From positions 62,001 through 126,000 of the forward strand of contig NW_020170555.1 in the NCBI RefSeq assembly GCF_000524195.1: a DNA stretch of 64,000 bases, in the 5' to 3' direction. The DNA comes from Echinococcus granulosus. Lineage: Eukaryota > Platyhelminthes > Cestoda > Cyclophyllidea > Taeniidae. The notes under the pieces were generated by a model. That model was not told the DNA's origin, did no database searches, and saw only the letters and a list, made by a program, of their open reading frames with translations. Shown here one piece after another: positions 21,744 to 33,462 of the stretch; position 1 is the stretch's first letter; the number at the start of each line of letters is the position of its first letter. A program made the position numbers and the translations under genes.

Positions 21744-24357
21744 TCAGTCCGATTTCTTAATTTTTGCTGGCCTCTGGAAGGTGGACTGAGAGCTCTGTCG
21801 ACGCTTCATTCCACCTCGTAACGTACCACGTTCACGAGTAAAACCTCTCCCGCCTTTGGCAAAGCCTCCTCCACGACCATTGTTAGTATGAAGTCCTCGG
21901 CCACCTCTATGATTTCCACCACCAAAACCACGTCCAGCACCACCGCGACTTCGGAAACCGCCGGAACGAAACCCGTCCCCGTGGCCGTAATTACCGTTTA
22001 ACTCGTCCATCTCGGGCTCGAGTTCGGGGAGTTCAGTGAGCTTTTCAAGGACGATTCCATTGTTACCATTAACCCAGGTGGATTCGATGGCCTCTACTTT
22101 GTCGTCCGGCACGTCGAACACGAAGCCCTAAAAGACAGGAGAAACAGAAACGGTCATCTTTGTCGATACACCCAGCCACTAATAAAAATTAATTTTAACA
22201 TTTCAAATAAGTAAAGAACCGTGCAAAAGAATATCCATATGTATAAATGCTTAAGATCGATTCTTGTCAGATCATAAGAAATTCGCACCGAGAACTATTA
22301 AAAACCAATGCTAACGAAACCAACTTCAAACTGTCATGCCGTTACAATAAAACTAGTTGAATCTGATAGTACAATCTCACCAACCCTACACCAAAACTCA
22401 CCTTCCGCCCCTTAATGATGGCCAAATTGCGAATGCTTTCAGTGATCTCCGAATCCAACTGTTTAGTGAGAAGAGAGTAGCAAAAACCCTTTCTATGAGC
22501 AGTCATATGATGAGGAAGACCCAGGCGAAAAGCAGTCAAATCGGCATGCGCAGATAAAATCGAACGGCTCTCCATTGTCTTCAATTTTCCCGCAATTTTA
22601 GCCAGCGCACAGCAGAGTGCCTTCTCATAAGTGGAAACAGGGATGTCTGAATGCCCATTTTGAACTTTTTCGGGTTCTTTACTATCATCTGTTTTGGATT
22701 TCTTCGACTTTTTGGGCTTCTTACTGACTCCTGTGTTTGTCTGTGAAACTGTGGACTTCACTAAGCGTCGCGCAGCTGGAAGAAATGTTGACCAGGTTGA
22801 TTCTGGAATCTCCGAAAAGGTTCTACAAATAAAAAAATCGCCGACAGGTGTTGCCAACCCTCCAAATAATCGAGTAACTAAACTAGTTGCTAACAAACCA
22901 CCATGATTCCCAACCCGAAGATACGCTGCAATAAAAACCAACCAGATGACGAATCCCGACTAAAATAGGACTTACTGTGACAACTCCGAAGCCCACACAT
23001 CGACAATGTCACTGGGAGTAGGGGCGGAAATACGCTTAAACACAATCCCAGCACCGCGCTCAATGAAAGCCAAATTCTGACGCTGTTTCATTGTGTAGAA
23101 GCAGATGCTTGTACCACAACGCCCAGCGCGGCCGGTCCTTCCAGAACGATGAATGTAGTCCTCGGCGGTAAACGGTGGTGCACATTGGATCACTAATTCG
23201 ACGTCTGGAATATCCAGCCCACGGGCTGCAACGTTTGTCGTCAGCAAGGTTTTGTACTTGCCTTCGCGAAATTTCTACAACAGAAGAAGCAAACGATAGA
23301 AGCCTTGCTCATGTAACCTGATCTTTTTTGCATTTCATTATGCACCTGAAGGATCAATTCTCGTTTCTCCTGTGGGATGTCGCCATGAAAGACGTGACAA
23401 TCACTAGCCATGGCGGAATGAGCTGCCAACTCATCAGCATCCTTCTTCTTCTCGCAAAAGACAATGCACCTGGAGGAGGAGCCCTTTGAGTAAACCCGAA
23501 TGGTATCAGCAAGGGCATTAGCCCGTTCGTAGTAGGGACAGAGGATGGCCAAATGCTAATGTTAAGGTATCAGTCAGTTGACAGAACCATTACCTCTACC
23601 GTATCCGCCGTCCGTGCTTCCTCCTTACTCACGAGAGTGATCTGTTTGCAGTTTGAAGATACGTATTTTTTGCTGATTTCTGAAACCCACTTTGGCAGCG
23701 TAGCTGAAAAGAGTAGTGTTTGTGGCTTCTTTTCAGATTCGTAAACCTGAGAAAGAATTTTCTCGACATCTGCACTGAAACCCATATCAAGCATCCGGTC
23801 GACTTCATCAAGAACAACATATTGAATGCCGTCCAGTTGGAGATGGTTATTTGACATTAAGTCGATTATACGTCCAGGTGCACCAACAACAATATCTACA
23901 CCAGCTTTCAGCGACCGGACTAAATAAAAACAGTGAGTGACAAATTTTGCGACGCACTTTGGGGCTGATAAGCAACACCCCCGTACACGGAGAGGACGAC
24001 CAATTTCTCTGGCGCTATTGAAGATAAAACAGACGCGGTCTGGACAACTAGTTCTCTCGTAGGCGCAAGAACAATGGCGACCGGATGACGACCATGCGTA
24101 AATTGTTGACCATTTTCCTTAATCCGCTCGATTATTGGAATGGAAAAGGCCAAAGTCTTGCCAGAGCCAGTTTCTTGGGGGGAAAATCATGAAGAGCCAG
24201 TCAAAAACCTACTTGCCAAAGTCACGACATCATCACCATTCTTTATGTGCTCATAGGTCTCTGCTTGAACCTTGTACAGGCTCGTAATACCAGCAGATTT
24301 CAATTTGGCTAAGGTGCCGTCAGATATGTTGAACTCTGACAGGTCCGATGTCTCCAT
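21744..24357 (-). CDS. DDX21: DEAD-box RNA helicase, DDX21/DDX50 type
   Basis: Seven minus-strand exons, 24357-24213, 24173-23958, 23919-23594, 23555-23346, 23274-22976, 22822-22402 and 22127-21744, sum to 2001 nt, all phases matching: 666 residues. Introns are 39, 38, 38, 71, 153 and 274 nt. Helicase motifs in order: AKTGSGKT (about 48-55), PTRELVVQ (86), APGR (134), DEVD rather than DEAD (158-161), SAT (192), [15 protein letters not shown] and [10 protein letters not shown] (340-350). DEVD and the following GUCT domain (about 445-545, ending [14 protein letters not shown]) are hallmarks of the DDX21/DDX50 (Gu) family. A Lys-rich [10 protein letters not shown] segment precedes GUCT, and the tail is rich in RGG/GGRG and ends in a basic stretch. 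These proteins unwind RNA in the nucleolus during rRNA synthesis and processing. The long Lys/Glu-rich N-terminus of vertebrate DDX21 is missing; translation starts almost at the helicase core. Confidence 0.95.
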
Positions 24358-25255
24358 TGTCGGTCACGCCTAAGCTCGAAAATGGCGCGCCGCTGTTATT
24401 TAATGTGCCAGCGAAATAAAATAATATTCCTCAAGATCAAACAAATAATCCACTTAAAACAGCTTGTTAGTTTAGGGTTTTATATTGCTGCTCTAATAGT
24501 CTTTGCCCTAGGTTTGGTGATTTATGGAGAGTTTCGCCATTCAACGGCTCTTTGGGCTACATAATATACGCAAGGGAAATCGCGGCACCCCTATTAATAC
24601 TAGTTATCGTTTCACTAAATATTACATTTAAATCGCCTAATGCATAATTTAAGCCTTGTTGTCCTTCAATTTGACCTTAGATTTAGCGTCCGGAGCACGC
24701 TTGGATGCCTTTGCAATGCACAGAGAGTGAAATCAATTATTGAAGTTCAAGTGGGCTGGCTGGTCACATGGATGATGCGAACTGAGTGATATTTTGGCGA
24801 AACCGAAGATACTGAGTAGTTGGGTATGCGATTAATGTAGGCCAAGCCTCTTCATGTGCGCAATTATCGCTGCCGTCAACTTATTGCGTGTATTAACTAA
24901 AGTTTGAATGACATTTAATGTTGTGGTCTATTATTTTAATGAAATTCGCTAGTATTTTGTCAGCTAGGTGGTTGTAGCAAAGATTACTTGATGCTCCCAT
25001 TTAGGGTTTTCTTTTTTGTTATTGTACATATCTCTATTACAAAGCAGCAAAGCATCTAGTCTTTATGTGGTGCCGCATTTTAATTTAAAGCCTTTAGTCT
25101 GAGTTAGTTTATTTACATTTACATTTCTAGATTCATCTAAAGGTCAAGTGTAAACTAAATTAATGCATGTGACTACAAGTGTTAGGTCAGGCCACGCTGA
25201 AGGCCATGGTGTATTTGAATTGGCCTAATTCACGCTGAAAATTAACTGCCTAATG
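24358..25255. other. upstream of the helicase; no firm gene
   Basis: AT-rich. A plus-strand frame of 60 codons (24382-24564) starts 24 nt from the helicase ATG and has one hydrophobic segment, but its other residues are poor-quality AT-rich codons. On the minus strand, 24713-24657 after an acceptor-like TTGCAAAG reads ASKRAPDAKSKVKLKDNKA then stop, which could be the last exon of a small basic protein. Neither is proven. Confidence 0.3.
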
Positions 25256-25515
25256 CAAAGTTTTTACCTAGCAGGAGGCAATAGGTCCAAATAGTAAAAA
25301 ATTTGCGCTTCAGGAGGTTAAATATCATCCTTCTAAAGAATTGAGGGAGACCGTGTAGCGTCCCGAGACTTCCCTGTAGACGAAAGAGGTCGTAATACTG
25401 AGGTAAAATATATTTATTCAGCATACAGAAGAGTCGGAAGTTACTGGTATGGCCCGGAGGCCAGTCCGCCTGGCGAAGGAACAGTCGTGGATAGCCGAGG
25501 TGGCCTGTTACCAAA
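25256..25515 (+). repeat. interspersed repeat, copy R1
   Basis: Contains TCCCGAGACTTCCCTGTAGA, then GTAATACTGAGG and CCAGTCCGCCTGGCGAA. The same ordered blocks occur at 26150-26380 (CCAACCCGCCTGGTGAA) and in part at 7826-8000. Minus-strand translation of R1 and R2 gives related fragments (around SLGTLHGLPQ and SLEELHRWQ), so the repeat may descend from a coding retroelement. Confidence 0.5.
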
Positions 25516-26149
25516 GTGGAGGATTAACAAGGCAACCAGCGTGTTTCATAGCCCCTCTACTCTTTTAAGTGTTGGCTCCCATGTCAGTCATCACAACGAA
25601 ATCAGTGATGTAAGAACAACACCCTCGAGCCGACCGCGCTGTTAATCGCATTTTTATGCAACCGAGGAGATACTTGACTGCAAAATCACTGACCCCTCTT
25701 GGCGATTCCACTGAATCTGGAGTTCCTTCCTGCATAAAAAGAAGGATTTGGGGAAGGAGAATTGCGTTGACCACCACGCGTGCCCATAGCTAGTCGTAAA
25801 AACACTGGCCCCAAAGCCTAGTTGTGCAACAAAGATTGGGGTTTAAAATGGTTCCTCAAGGTGGGATGTTACGTCTACCCCTCTTTGGCTCTTATTTTCT
25901 CACTTCAGTGATGCGCAGCCACATCTATCTTGGTTCTATCCGACTGGTGGAGAGGCGGGAGAGGCATCGCTAATTCACAATTAGTACTTTCATGCAGGAG
26001 TAGTAGACAGCTCCGTAACGAAACCTTTCCAGATGACTAACGGCTACTGTCGCTTCAGTTGTGGATAGCTTTCCTGCACATCATAGGACTGAGGTAGCTG
26101 CTGAAGGCTGATATCATTTCGAACCTTTCTGCTTGGGGTCATCACCGAT

Positions 26150-26380
26150 TCTCCCATCCGCAGTACACGGATTTCTTCGGCCCCGCCAAGGTTTATCGCC
26201 CAGCAGAAATCATGATAGATGACCTTTAAGGTCGAGTGCGCTTTCCGCTGCCAGCGATGTAGCTCCTCGAGACTTCTCCAAAGATTAAAGAGAAATCTCG
26301 GGCAGGATATACACATTTGACCAAGGAGAGGATCCGGAAGCCAACCCGCCTGGTGAAAGTACAATGGCTTGTCACGAAAA
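26150..26380 (+). repeat. interspersed repeat, copy R2
   Basis: Second copy of the family, same orientation, about 0.9 kb after R1. Shared blocks are GCTCCTCGAGACTTCTCCAA, AGATTAAAGAGAAATCTCGG and CCAACCCGCCTGGTGAA. Confidence 0.5.
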
Positions 26381-28470
26381 CAGCGATCTAAACAATTAAC
26401 GTATTACGAGAAGCTGGAAGTATAAACCGAGAGACCGCATCTAAATGCACGATTAATTCGATTTCGATGCGTTACATCACTAACTTGCCCTCTGAGTATC
26501 ACCACCGACGCTTCCCCTTATTATCACACCGTAGTTGACGCTTCAAAAACTTCAAAAATATCAATCATTGGAATTTTCATTAGAGGCGAGAAGACACTTG
26601 TTCCAAAAATCCGTACGACGTCCCCTCAACTCCCCGATATTTAGATTTGTGCCCACTTTGTGAATTGACTTAGAGGTGGGCGATTCGCTGGCTTGATACA
26701 GCTAAAGACTGGATGGTGCTCTTTGGCTGGTCCATTTCATGTGTCACTTGTCTCTCGTAAGAGTCATTTTATAAAAGGCCTTTACAGAAATAATAATCTT
26801 TACCTACGACCTCTTGCTACTATGTTTTGCATTTCGGCTGTCTATCTAGGTCCTGTTCAGACACACTAGAGATGTCGAGAAGGGACCTCCATAATAGACC
26901 ATCCAGAACCACTCAATTATGCTGTCACTTCAGTCGCCAACTGTCAACTGTGGACCTGACTTTAACAAATCGCAGTGAACATGGAGCATGACTTCAATGG
27001 GCTGTCAAAATAGTTGTCCTTTTGGATTGTGGATTTGCCTACCGCTGGCGTCGGTGTGACGTCCTATGTGATTTTGAAACCTCGAAGAAATAATGCAAAC
27101 GCCATATAATAGACCGAGCCTTAAAAGCTGCAATAAAATAACACTCTGAAATATCGTCAAAGCATATCAATCTGGAGGTGTCATGCAGGCTGAAAGGTGA
27201 CAGATATGGATGACGGAGTTGTAGGAGTCTGTGATGAATGTTTAGCGAGGATAACCGGTAACCTATCATATAACTAAGCTGGTGCGATTTTTGGTCAATT
27301 TCGTTGTGTACTGACCCGACATTTGTGAAATGTAGGTACAGACCTTGTGTTCATAAACTGACCGAAGTTTCGCGGTTTCGTTCAGCCACTCTTAAAATAT
27401 CCTCCGCTAAAGGTGTGCGTGAGTCCCTGCTAGTTATTACCTCTACCTTCTCCTCCGGAATCGACTCGGTGGCCTACGCTCAGACAGCAGATAGGGGAAT
27501 TTGCTTTGGGAAGGCCTTCCGTATTTTTCACCAACTGTTTCCGGTCAAGAAATTATCCAAAAAGGTCAGGAGGGCCATAAGTATGACCGAGAGACCTTAC
27601 CATCACATTGTGGGAAGTAAAGAGCCCACGTAGGCAAATAAAAAGGCAAACAAAAACCAAATCCCCGTAGCGTGTCCACCCCACTTTGGGGGTGTTATGA
27701 CCGACGGTTTTGGCTCACAGATGTCAGGAATTGCTGAAATCTACGGTAAAGATGGGGTCATTCATTGGTGAATACATTTGTGTCTCAACTCGGCCTTGTA
27801 TAATCATGGACTTTGGACGTAAGAAAACCTCGGCAAGACTATCGTCAAAACGTACATGAATAGCCTTAGTACGAACAGAAAGTGACAGCAGAAGTGGCAA
27901 AGGACAAGTTGAATTGGGGAACAGGGAAGGGGCTTTCAAGCTCCAGTCGGTTAAAATTTGGGACCATACGCTATTGCGGTGATACCATATGCAGAAGTAG
28001 GTACCGAGACGTCGATGTACAAGCCGAAATGAACAGCCCAGACACTGTTCATCGAAGTGGGCATCCAGGAGGTTGGGCTGACAAACAAGCAAACACTATT
28101 GGGTACGACGGAGTGCAGTGATGAGCCACGCAATTTGTAAAGAGTGGAGGGAGAATTTCAGGTCAGACTTGCTGGTGTCTACTAATTTGAACAGGAGGCC
28201 CGTTCCTTCCCGGGCGTCACGGTGATGCGACATTTGATTGGCTTAACCGTTTTAGAGACAGCAGCACATCTTTGTGATAGGTGAGACTGGGAATTCCCCA
28301 GAGAATGTAGCTTCAGAAGTCCGCATTTCTACTTAGATTTTGAGGTGAAACTATGTGACAGAAGGCAGTAGGAATGGCGTAGGAATACACGCCCATTTGT
28401 CATTTGAAAGGTGAGAGACGAATACCATGGAAAAGTCTGTCTAAGAGGAGAAGATTCCCTTCCATCTAGG
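26381..28470. other. non-coding interval with decayed frames
   Basis: No supported gene. A 109-codon plus frame (27304-27633) and a 122-codon minus frame (27724-28092) have protein-like composition but no motif, start context or splice sites that I can defend. They are probably transposon debris, like the mariner scrap that follows. Confidence 0.35.
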
Positions 28471-28477
28471 CATAAGG

Positions 28478-28628
28478 AGAATTCCAGACAAACGGAACAA
28501 ACCATATTCCCACACCCATCCAAGTGTTTCACTAAAGCTTGGAAGGCTTCAGTATGGAACGGTTTATCAGCATGGTCAAACCATCCCAAGACAGTCTGCT
28601 TCACCTCGTCATCGTAGCGGAAATCCTG
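28478..28628 (-). mobile_element. mariner-family transposase remnant (C-terminal)
   Basis: Minus-strand translation gives DFRYDDEVKQTVLGWFDHAD, then KPFHTEAFQALVKHLDGC. This matches the C-terminal pattern of mariner/Tc1 transposases: a DDEVK..V..W run, an FY/FH..G/A..LV turn, and a final aromatic/basic-D-x-C. The frame is closed by a stop upstream and no catalytic part or terminal inverted repeat was located, so it is a dead fragment. The family call is inference from pattern only. Confidence 0.4.
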
Positions 28629-29802
28629 ACCCTCATATTACGCCACTAGGGGTCCAGGGGGTCATACTTGCCAGCTTGGGTGTGACAGCGTCGACCAGTC
28701 ACATTCAAAACAAGGCAGTCGTTCCGCGACTGGTTGATTGTTGCGTCTTCACCTGGAAACGCAACCACCACATCTGAGATAATCACAGACAGACAGGCAA
28801 ACGTTCGGCCATCGTGGAAAGGGTGAGCATAATCAAATATCTCATCGATGCGATAGAAGCGGGTAGGGCATGCAATTGCCATACTGTATTTATGTTTGAA
28901 GGCTTCCGTTAAAATGGGTGGACATTCATGGGCTTGGCTTAAAGGCCTCCTTCCCCCATTTAAAGTCACATGGTTCACCACGGCACGTCGTTGTAGCCAA
29001 CATTGCCGCTGTTGTCATCGTTGTCTGTCAGCCGAACCCGTCTACTGGATATATCGATGACCTGCGTCCGGACTTGTGCACTCACGGCCTGTACATCGAC
29101 AACTACGAGTAGCAATGGGACAAACTTGACACCACAGTAGCAACTCTTGTGTCTGGTGTGAAGGTTGGTGATCTTCTTGTGGCAATCTGTCTACTACGCT
29201 CTGGCTTTCAGGTCTTCCGCGCGTATTAAATAAAGCCACTGCCAGATTCGTAGACTTTGTATCTGGAGGCTACATCAGTGGTAGTGTGGTGGAATATGTC
29301 CAGCCCCACTCACCGACGACCGATTACTGGTGTAGGTAACCCTCAAAGAGAGTGACATTTGACAGCTAGGAGAGGCTTACAATGAAAGAACCGAGATTAT
29401 TCTCTCATCTCTCCGGAAACTGCACTACCGATGGAAAAGAGATTCGAAAAGACATGGAGTGGAATGTGAGGATCCAATGGATATCCCCGAAGTGGAAAAG
29501 GGAGAAGAGGGGGAACGAAAACCGCACGTATCCTTGAGGGTCTCGGGTGCACAGTGCAACTGATTGAATAGCCTCTCTTAAAAGGCAGATGTTAGCTATG
29601 AAAAGTAGCGAAACACACTCGCCGTAGATCAAAATCAACCCTCGGCAACGCTAGTCGGGTAGAGCACAAACGGTGCGCCACGTGAGCAGCACAATTCGCG
29701 AGTTGACATGCAGTAACGAGAGATGTGGAAGACCACTCACAAAAAGACGCTCAAAAGTGAATTAACATCACATAATTGACTAACGCCGACACTGCCTTTT
29801 TT
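28629..29802. other. non-coding interval downstream of APRT
   Basis: Broken frames on both strands at 28646-29239 may be further transposon remains. No intact gene is seen. The last 150 nt become AT-rich towards the APRT poly(A) signal. Confidence 0.35.
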
Positions 29803-29808
29803 TTTATT
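29803..29808 (-). terminator. AATAAA poly(A) signal of APRT
   Basis: AATAAA on the minus strand, about 209 nt after the APRT stop at 30017-30019, followed on that strand by a long A run. Confidence 0.6.
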
Positions 29809-30016
29809 TGCTACAATAAAAACCACCTTACGGAGATCTGATTGCACCACCAGAAGGCCAAGAAAGAACCCCCAAAAAGTGATTTCAAAGGCGGCACGTC
29901 AGTAGTGATATGCATAGACAAATATGTATAAAATATTGAACAGCTTCTAAAATGTAGAAGATAGGGACTTCATTCATGTCATTCCTTCAGCAAAAAAAGG
30001 AAGAGATAATAGGAGC

Positions 30017-33000
30017 CTAGTCCAGCTTGAGGATGGAGAACCACTTCAAACCCAATTCATCCAATCGCTGACCACCTTCGCAGTTCGCCACCTCCAACAA
30101 CATGCCCGCGCCGAGGACGTTTAAGGAGGCCTCTTTGCAGAGCTTTGCGGCTGCGCTCATGGTTCCACCGATGGCCAACACATCATCAATCAGAACAACA
30201 CGAGAACCCGCCTTCAGTGCGGATTTCTGCAGCTCAAAAGCAGCCTTGAGGAAAGATAAAGTGATTAGCAATGGTACGAATTGGGACGCCTCAAGGTGTC
30301 GGTTAGCAATACCACGTTATCAGCCCTGATTAACCAGTCGGGGCAGCTTAAGGGTACCAGAGACATCCAGATCGAATTGGGGACGGAGTAGAGGGATGAT
30401 GCCATGGCAGTACTGTCCCACGCAGTAGTGAATGTCAAGTGTATACCTTTAATGCATGCAGTCTTCGACCTATACGGCCAGTGGGTACGGTAGTGGTATT
30501 GCGCATTTCCGTGTGGTGATGAAACAGACGTCTTATAAGCAACGGAGGCGTAAATTTTGAACCCGGGGATGTCAATTCCAATTTACGGAGGACTTCAAGA
30601 ATAGGTATGTATGGCAATTAGACGCCTCTCCCTCCTCTCGCTGTAGTGGTTAGTTAGTTGAGTAATGTGAACATTTCCAGGATGATAATTAGCCTGCCTG
30701 TCGGTCACAATCCTGCCCGCGGTGGTTTACAGCTCACAGTCTGGGCAGACAGCGGGGAGGAACGCCCGATCAGCACAACCTCCTGTAAGGTTTCACAGGA
30801 GACAATGATAAAGTGAAGCAGCCTGAGCTAGGATGAGACCAACTGTACTCAGGAATTTTTCCATGATGAAGGTGAATGAGACTAACTAATAGAATTATGC
30901 GCCCTTGAACGTATTCTGAAATAACTCGGAGGCTATACTGGTGGGGACAACTACCAAGGTAGTTTCAGCTTCAAGCCAAATGGAATGGCCGTTTACCATG
31001 GCGGAAGGGAATCTACTAAAGGTGACACGGAATGACTTTAAATCGTCTATAAAAAAGAACAACTTTGAGGCAAGGACAGGTGAGTGGAAGGGTGAAAATT
31101 AAGGGTGAATGAGAGATATTCAGCGAATGTTTTCGCAGAAAGCAATTGATGCAAAACACGAAAAAGAAGTAAGTATTATCCAACAAAGCAAATCCCCACG
31201 GTGTAGCTTGGAAAGGGATTTAAAAGGTGAGATCCCTTTCCCCCTACCAGAAATTGCAAGACACCCTGCCGCCATTGTAGGCACGAGACAACAGTGATCA
31301 AAGGAGGTACCCCAAGCCAAACTCAGCCTAATAAATGAATAAGTACTTTAAGAGTCCCATTAACTCCGCAATAACCCTCAGATACTCGAAAATAAGTTTG
31401 ACGCCACAATAGGATCCAATTGGTCACAACGGGCACACCTTACCAAAGTAGCACAGATTTCAACCAGAGCGACTGCTTTAGGAAACTAAGTGCTCTAGTC
31501 ATAAAATGCATCGGTTGGTCGAAGTAGGAATAACACATCAGACTGTAAACAAAAAGTGGCAGAGATAACTAAACTTAGTTAGCTAGGGGACAATGGGCGT
31601 GTAAAACAGAACTGCTCTAGTAACTGGCACACGTGTCTCAAATGAGGCCACTCAAAGTGGCAGCATTGCTACAAGGACTGGAAATCGGGTGGCTTTTCTT
31701 AACGTATGCTAATGTTAACAGTGGTATACCACTGCCCATAAAGGTCATAAACCTTGCTAAATGAGGCTAGCTTACATTTCCAGTGAGATTTGAAGGGAAA
31801 ACCTTGTACGGGACAAATGAAAACCATTGACACGTTCGCTACGAAGGTCGGAGTGAAAAAAAGTTGTTATCTTCGGGTCAAGAGCATCCAACGCCTAGCT
31901 AATCCATTTGCGCCACGACCAGGTATAATCACGGTACACATGGGACACATATGCGTCGGCAGAAGCAGGCAATACAAAATCCATGGATAGCATAACAATT
32001 AGATCACCCTTGGACTTTCGTAACGAAAAAAAGGCATTCCATTCCCCTTCCAAGTGGAAACCCACTACACACTAGCATAAAGCACTGCCGAACTACAAAG
32101 TGATTAGGAATTTGAGGGAGGGGAAAAAGCAGCTTAAAACAGCGCAAATGGCGTAGGATAGATCTATTACCACCTTTTCCAAAGGGGTCTACAATCACGT
32201 AAAATTAAAGGTGAATTTAGATTGGTCGGAGCAGCAGCACGCTCCCATTTTGATTGGCTGCCTCTTTTACGTGCCAGGTAGTCACGTTGTTAATCGCCAG
32301 ATATAGCTACTTGCCTTTCTGGTTTAAAAAAGAGGACATAAAGTTAAACAAGGGTGGGAATAAAATTCCCGTAAATAGTCCATAGCTGACGTAAGTCGGC
32401 TATGAGAAAAGGTTGGAAATCGGCACAAGGAAAGAGGAGCCGAAAATAAGCGTACCATACGGCAGATCAAATCGCAGACTTATCGTTAAGGAAATGGGGC
32501 CAAAAAATGACAGCCTACTAATGGAAAGATCCAGAGCAAGAAAGTGCTTAACTATCCCTAAATTTAAAATAACACCGTTTTAGGGATGGAATGCGGCTTT
32601 AACCCATTAACGGGACGGCATTCACGGGCCACGACTTAACATGGGAAAAGAGAGGGTGGAGTAGAAGCCTCATCATTATTTTGTTCTAAAAATAGCGTTG
32701 GGAAAGAATGGAGGGTTAGGGCAATTAAAAGGATTTACTCAAGATTTATTTGCCAACATCGTAAAGGATAAATTACAGAAGCTTTCTTCGAAAAGCACCA
32801 GGGAAGTCATATTGTAAGAAAGTGGCCAAAAATAAGGAAAGCACACTTTTAATAAAAACTGCAACAGGCCCACAGCAACTAGTGCAATAGAAATTAGGCT
32901 GTAGAAGTTGATAAAGTGGAAAAGCTGGGAATTAAACGAAGAGTCATAAAAGGAGATTGCTAACGTACTGGATCCGACAAGACCGAGATAGAAAAGAAAA

Positions 33001-33462
33001 CAAAATAAAAAGTTGAGACAAGTCAGTGACTTACAGAACCATATTCTAGGTTGTAAGTGCCTTTTACACACTCGCCAGGAAGCTTGCCGGCTTTTCGAAT
33101 GGGAACAAAGGGCACTTTAAGGAAGGTTGAAAGGAGAATTCCAAATATGAAGCCACGGGATTCTAGGCCTATAATGGCATCAATGGTCTAAGGACACTTC
33201 AAAAGCCAGTGAAATACTTACTTCACCATTTGGCGTGAAACGCTTCTTAATCTCCTCTGCCATCAAAGTGACGCAGTCGCTGATAACGGTCTGATCTCTA
33301 AAAATGGGGAAAATGTCTCTGGAAAATAAGAGGTGAATGGGACGTACAAGAAGTTAATGCCCTTTTTGGGAAAGTCTGGGTACGATTTTATTAACTGCCG
33401 TATTCTTTCCACTCTTTGGTCCTTAAAAATAAATGACTGGAGTGGAAAATACCTACAGTCAT
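30017..33462 (-). CDS. APRT: adenine phosphoribosyltransferase
   Basis: Five minus-strand exons, 33462-33457, 33421-33348, 33318-33222, 33187-33035 and 30244-30017, total 558 nt, in frame, 185 residues (human APRT has 180). Introns are 35, 29, 34 and 2790 nt. The enzyme makes AMP from adenine and PRPP in the cytosol; parasitic flatworms depend on purine salvage. Visible signatures: [20 protein letters not shown] (17-34), [10 protein letters not shown] (66-75), RKAGKLPG (90-97), NLEYGS with the conserved Glu (105-110), and the PRPP loop [14 protein letters not shown] (126-139). The usual ATGGT of that loop is AIGGT here because one codon reads ATC instead of ACC, an unusual Ile at 135. The first coding exon holds only ATG ACT. 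I chose this start because it yields [13 protein letters not shown], which aligns with APRT N-termini. The 2.8-kb intron contains no gene I can see. Confidence 0.9.

Noticed and set aside
24382..24564. 60-codon plus frame starting 24 nt from the helicase ATG, one hydrophobic segment
   Set aside because: AT-rich codons, no homology recognised, and the hydrophobic run is what AT-rich DNA yields by chance. Kept only as a remark on a possible divergent promoter.
27304..28092. Two medium-size frames, plus then minus, near 27.3-28.1 kb
   Set aside because: No motif, no start or splice context; treated as possible transposon debris.
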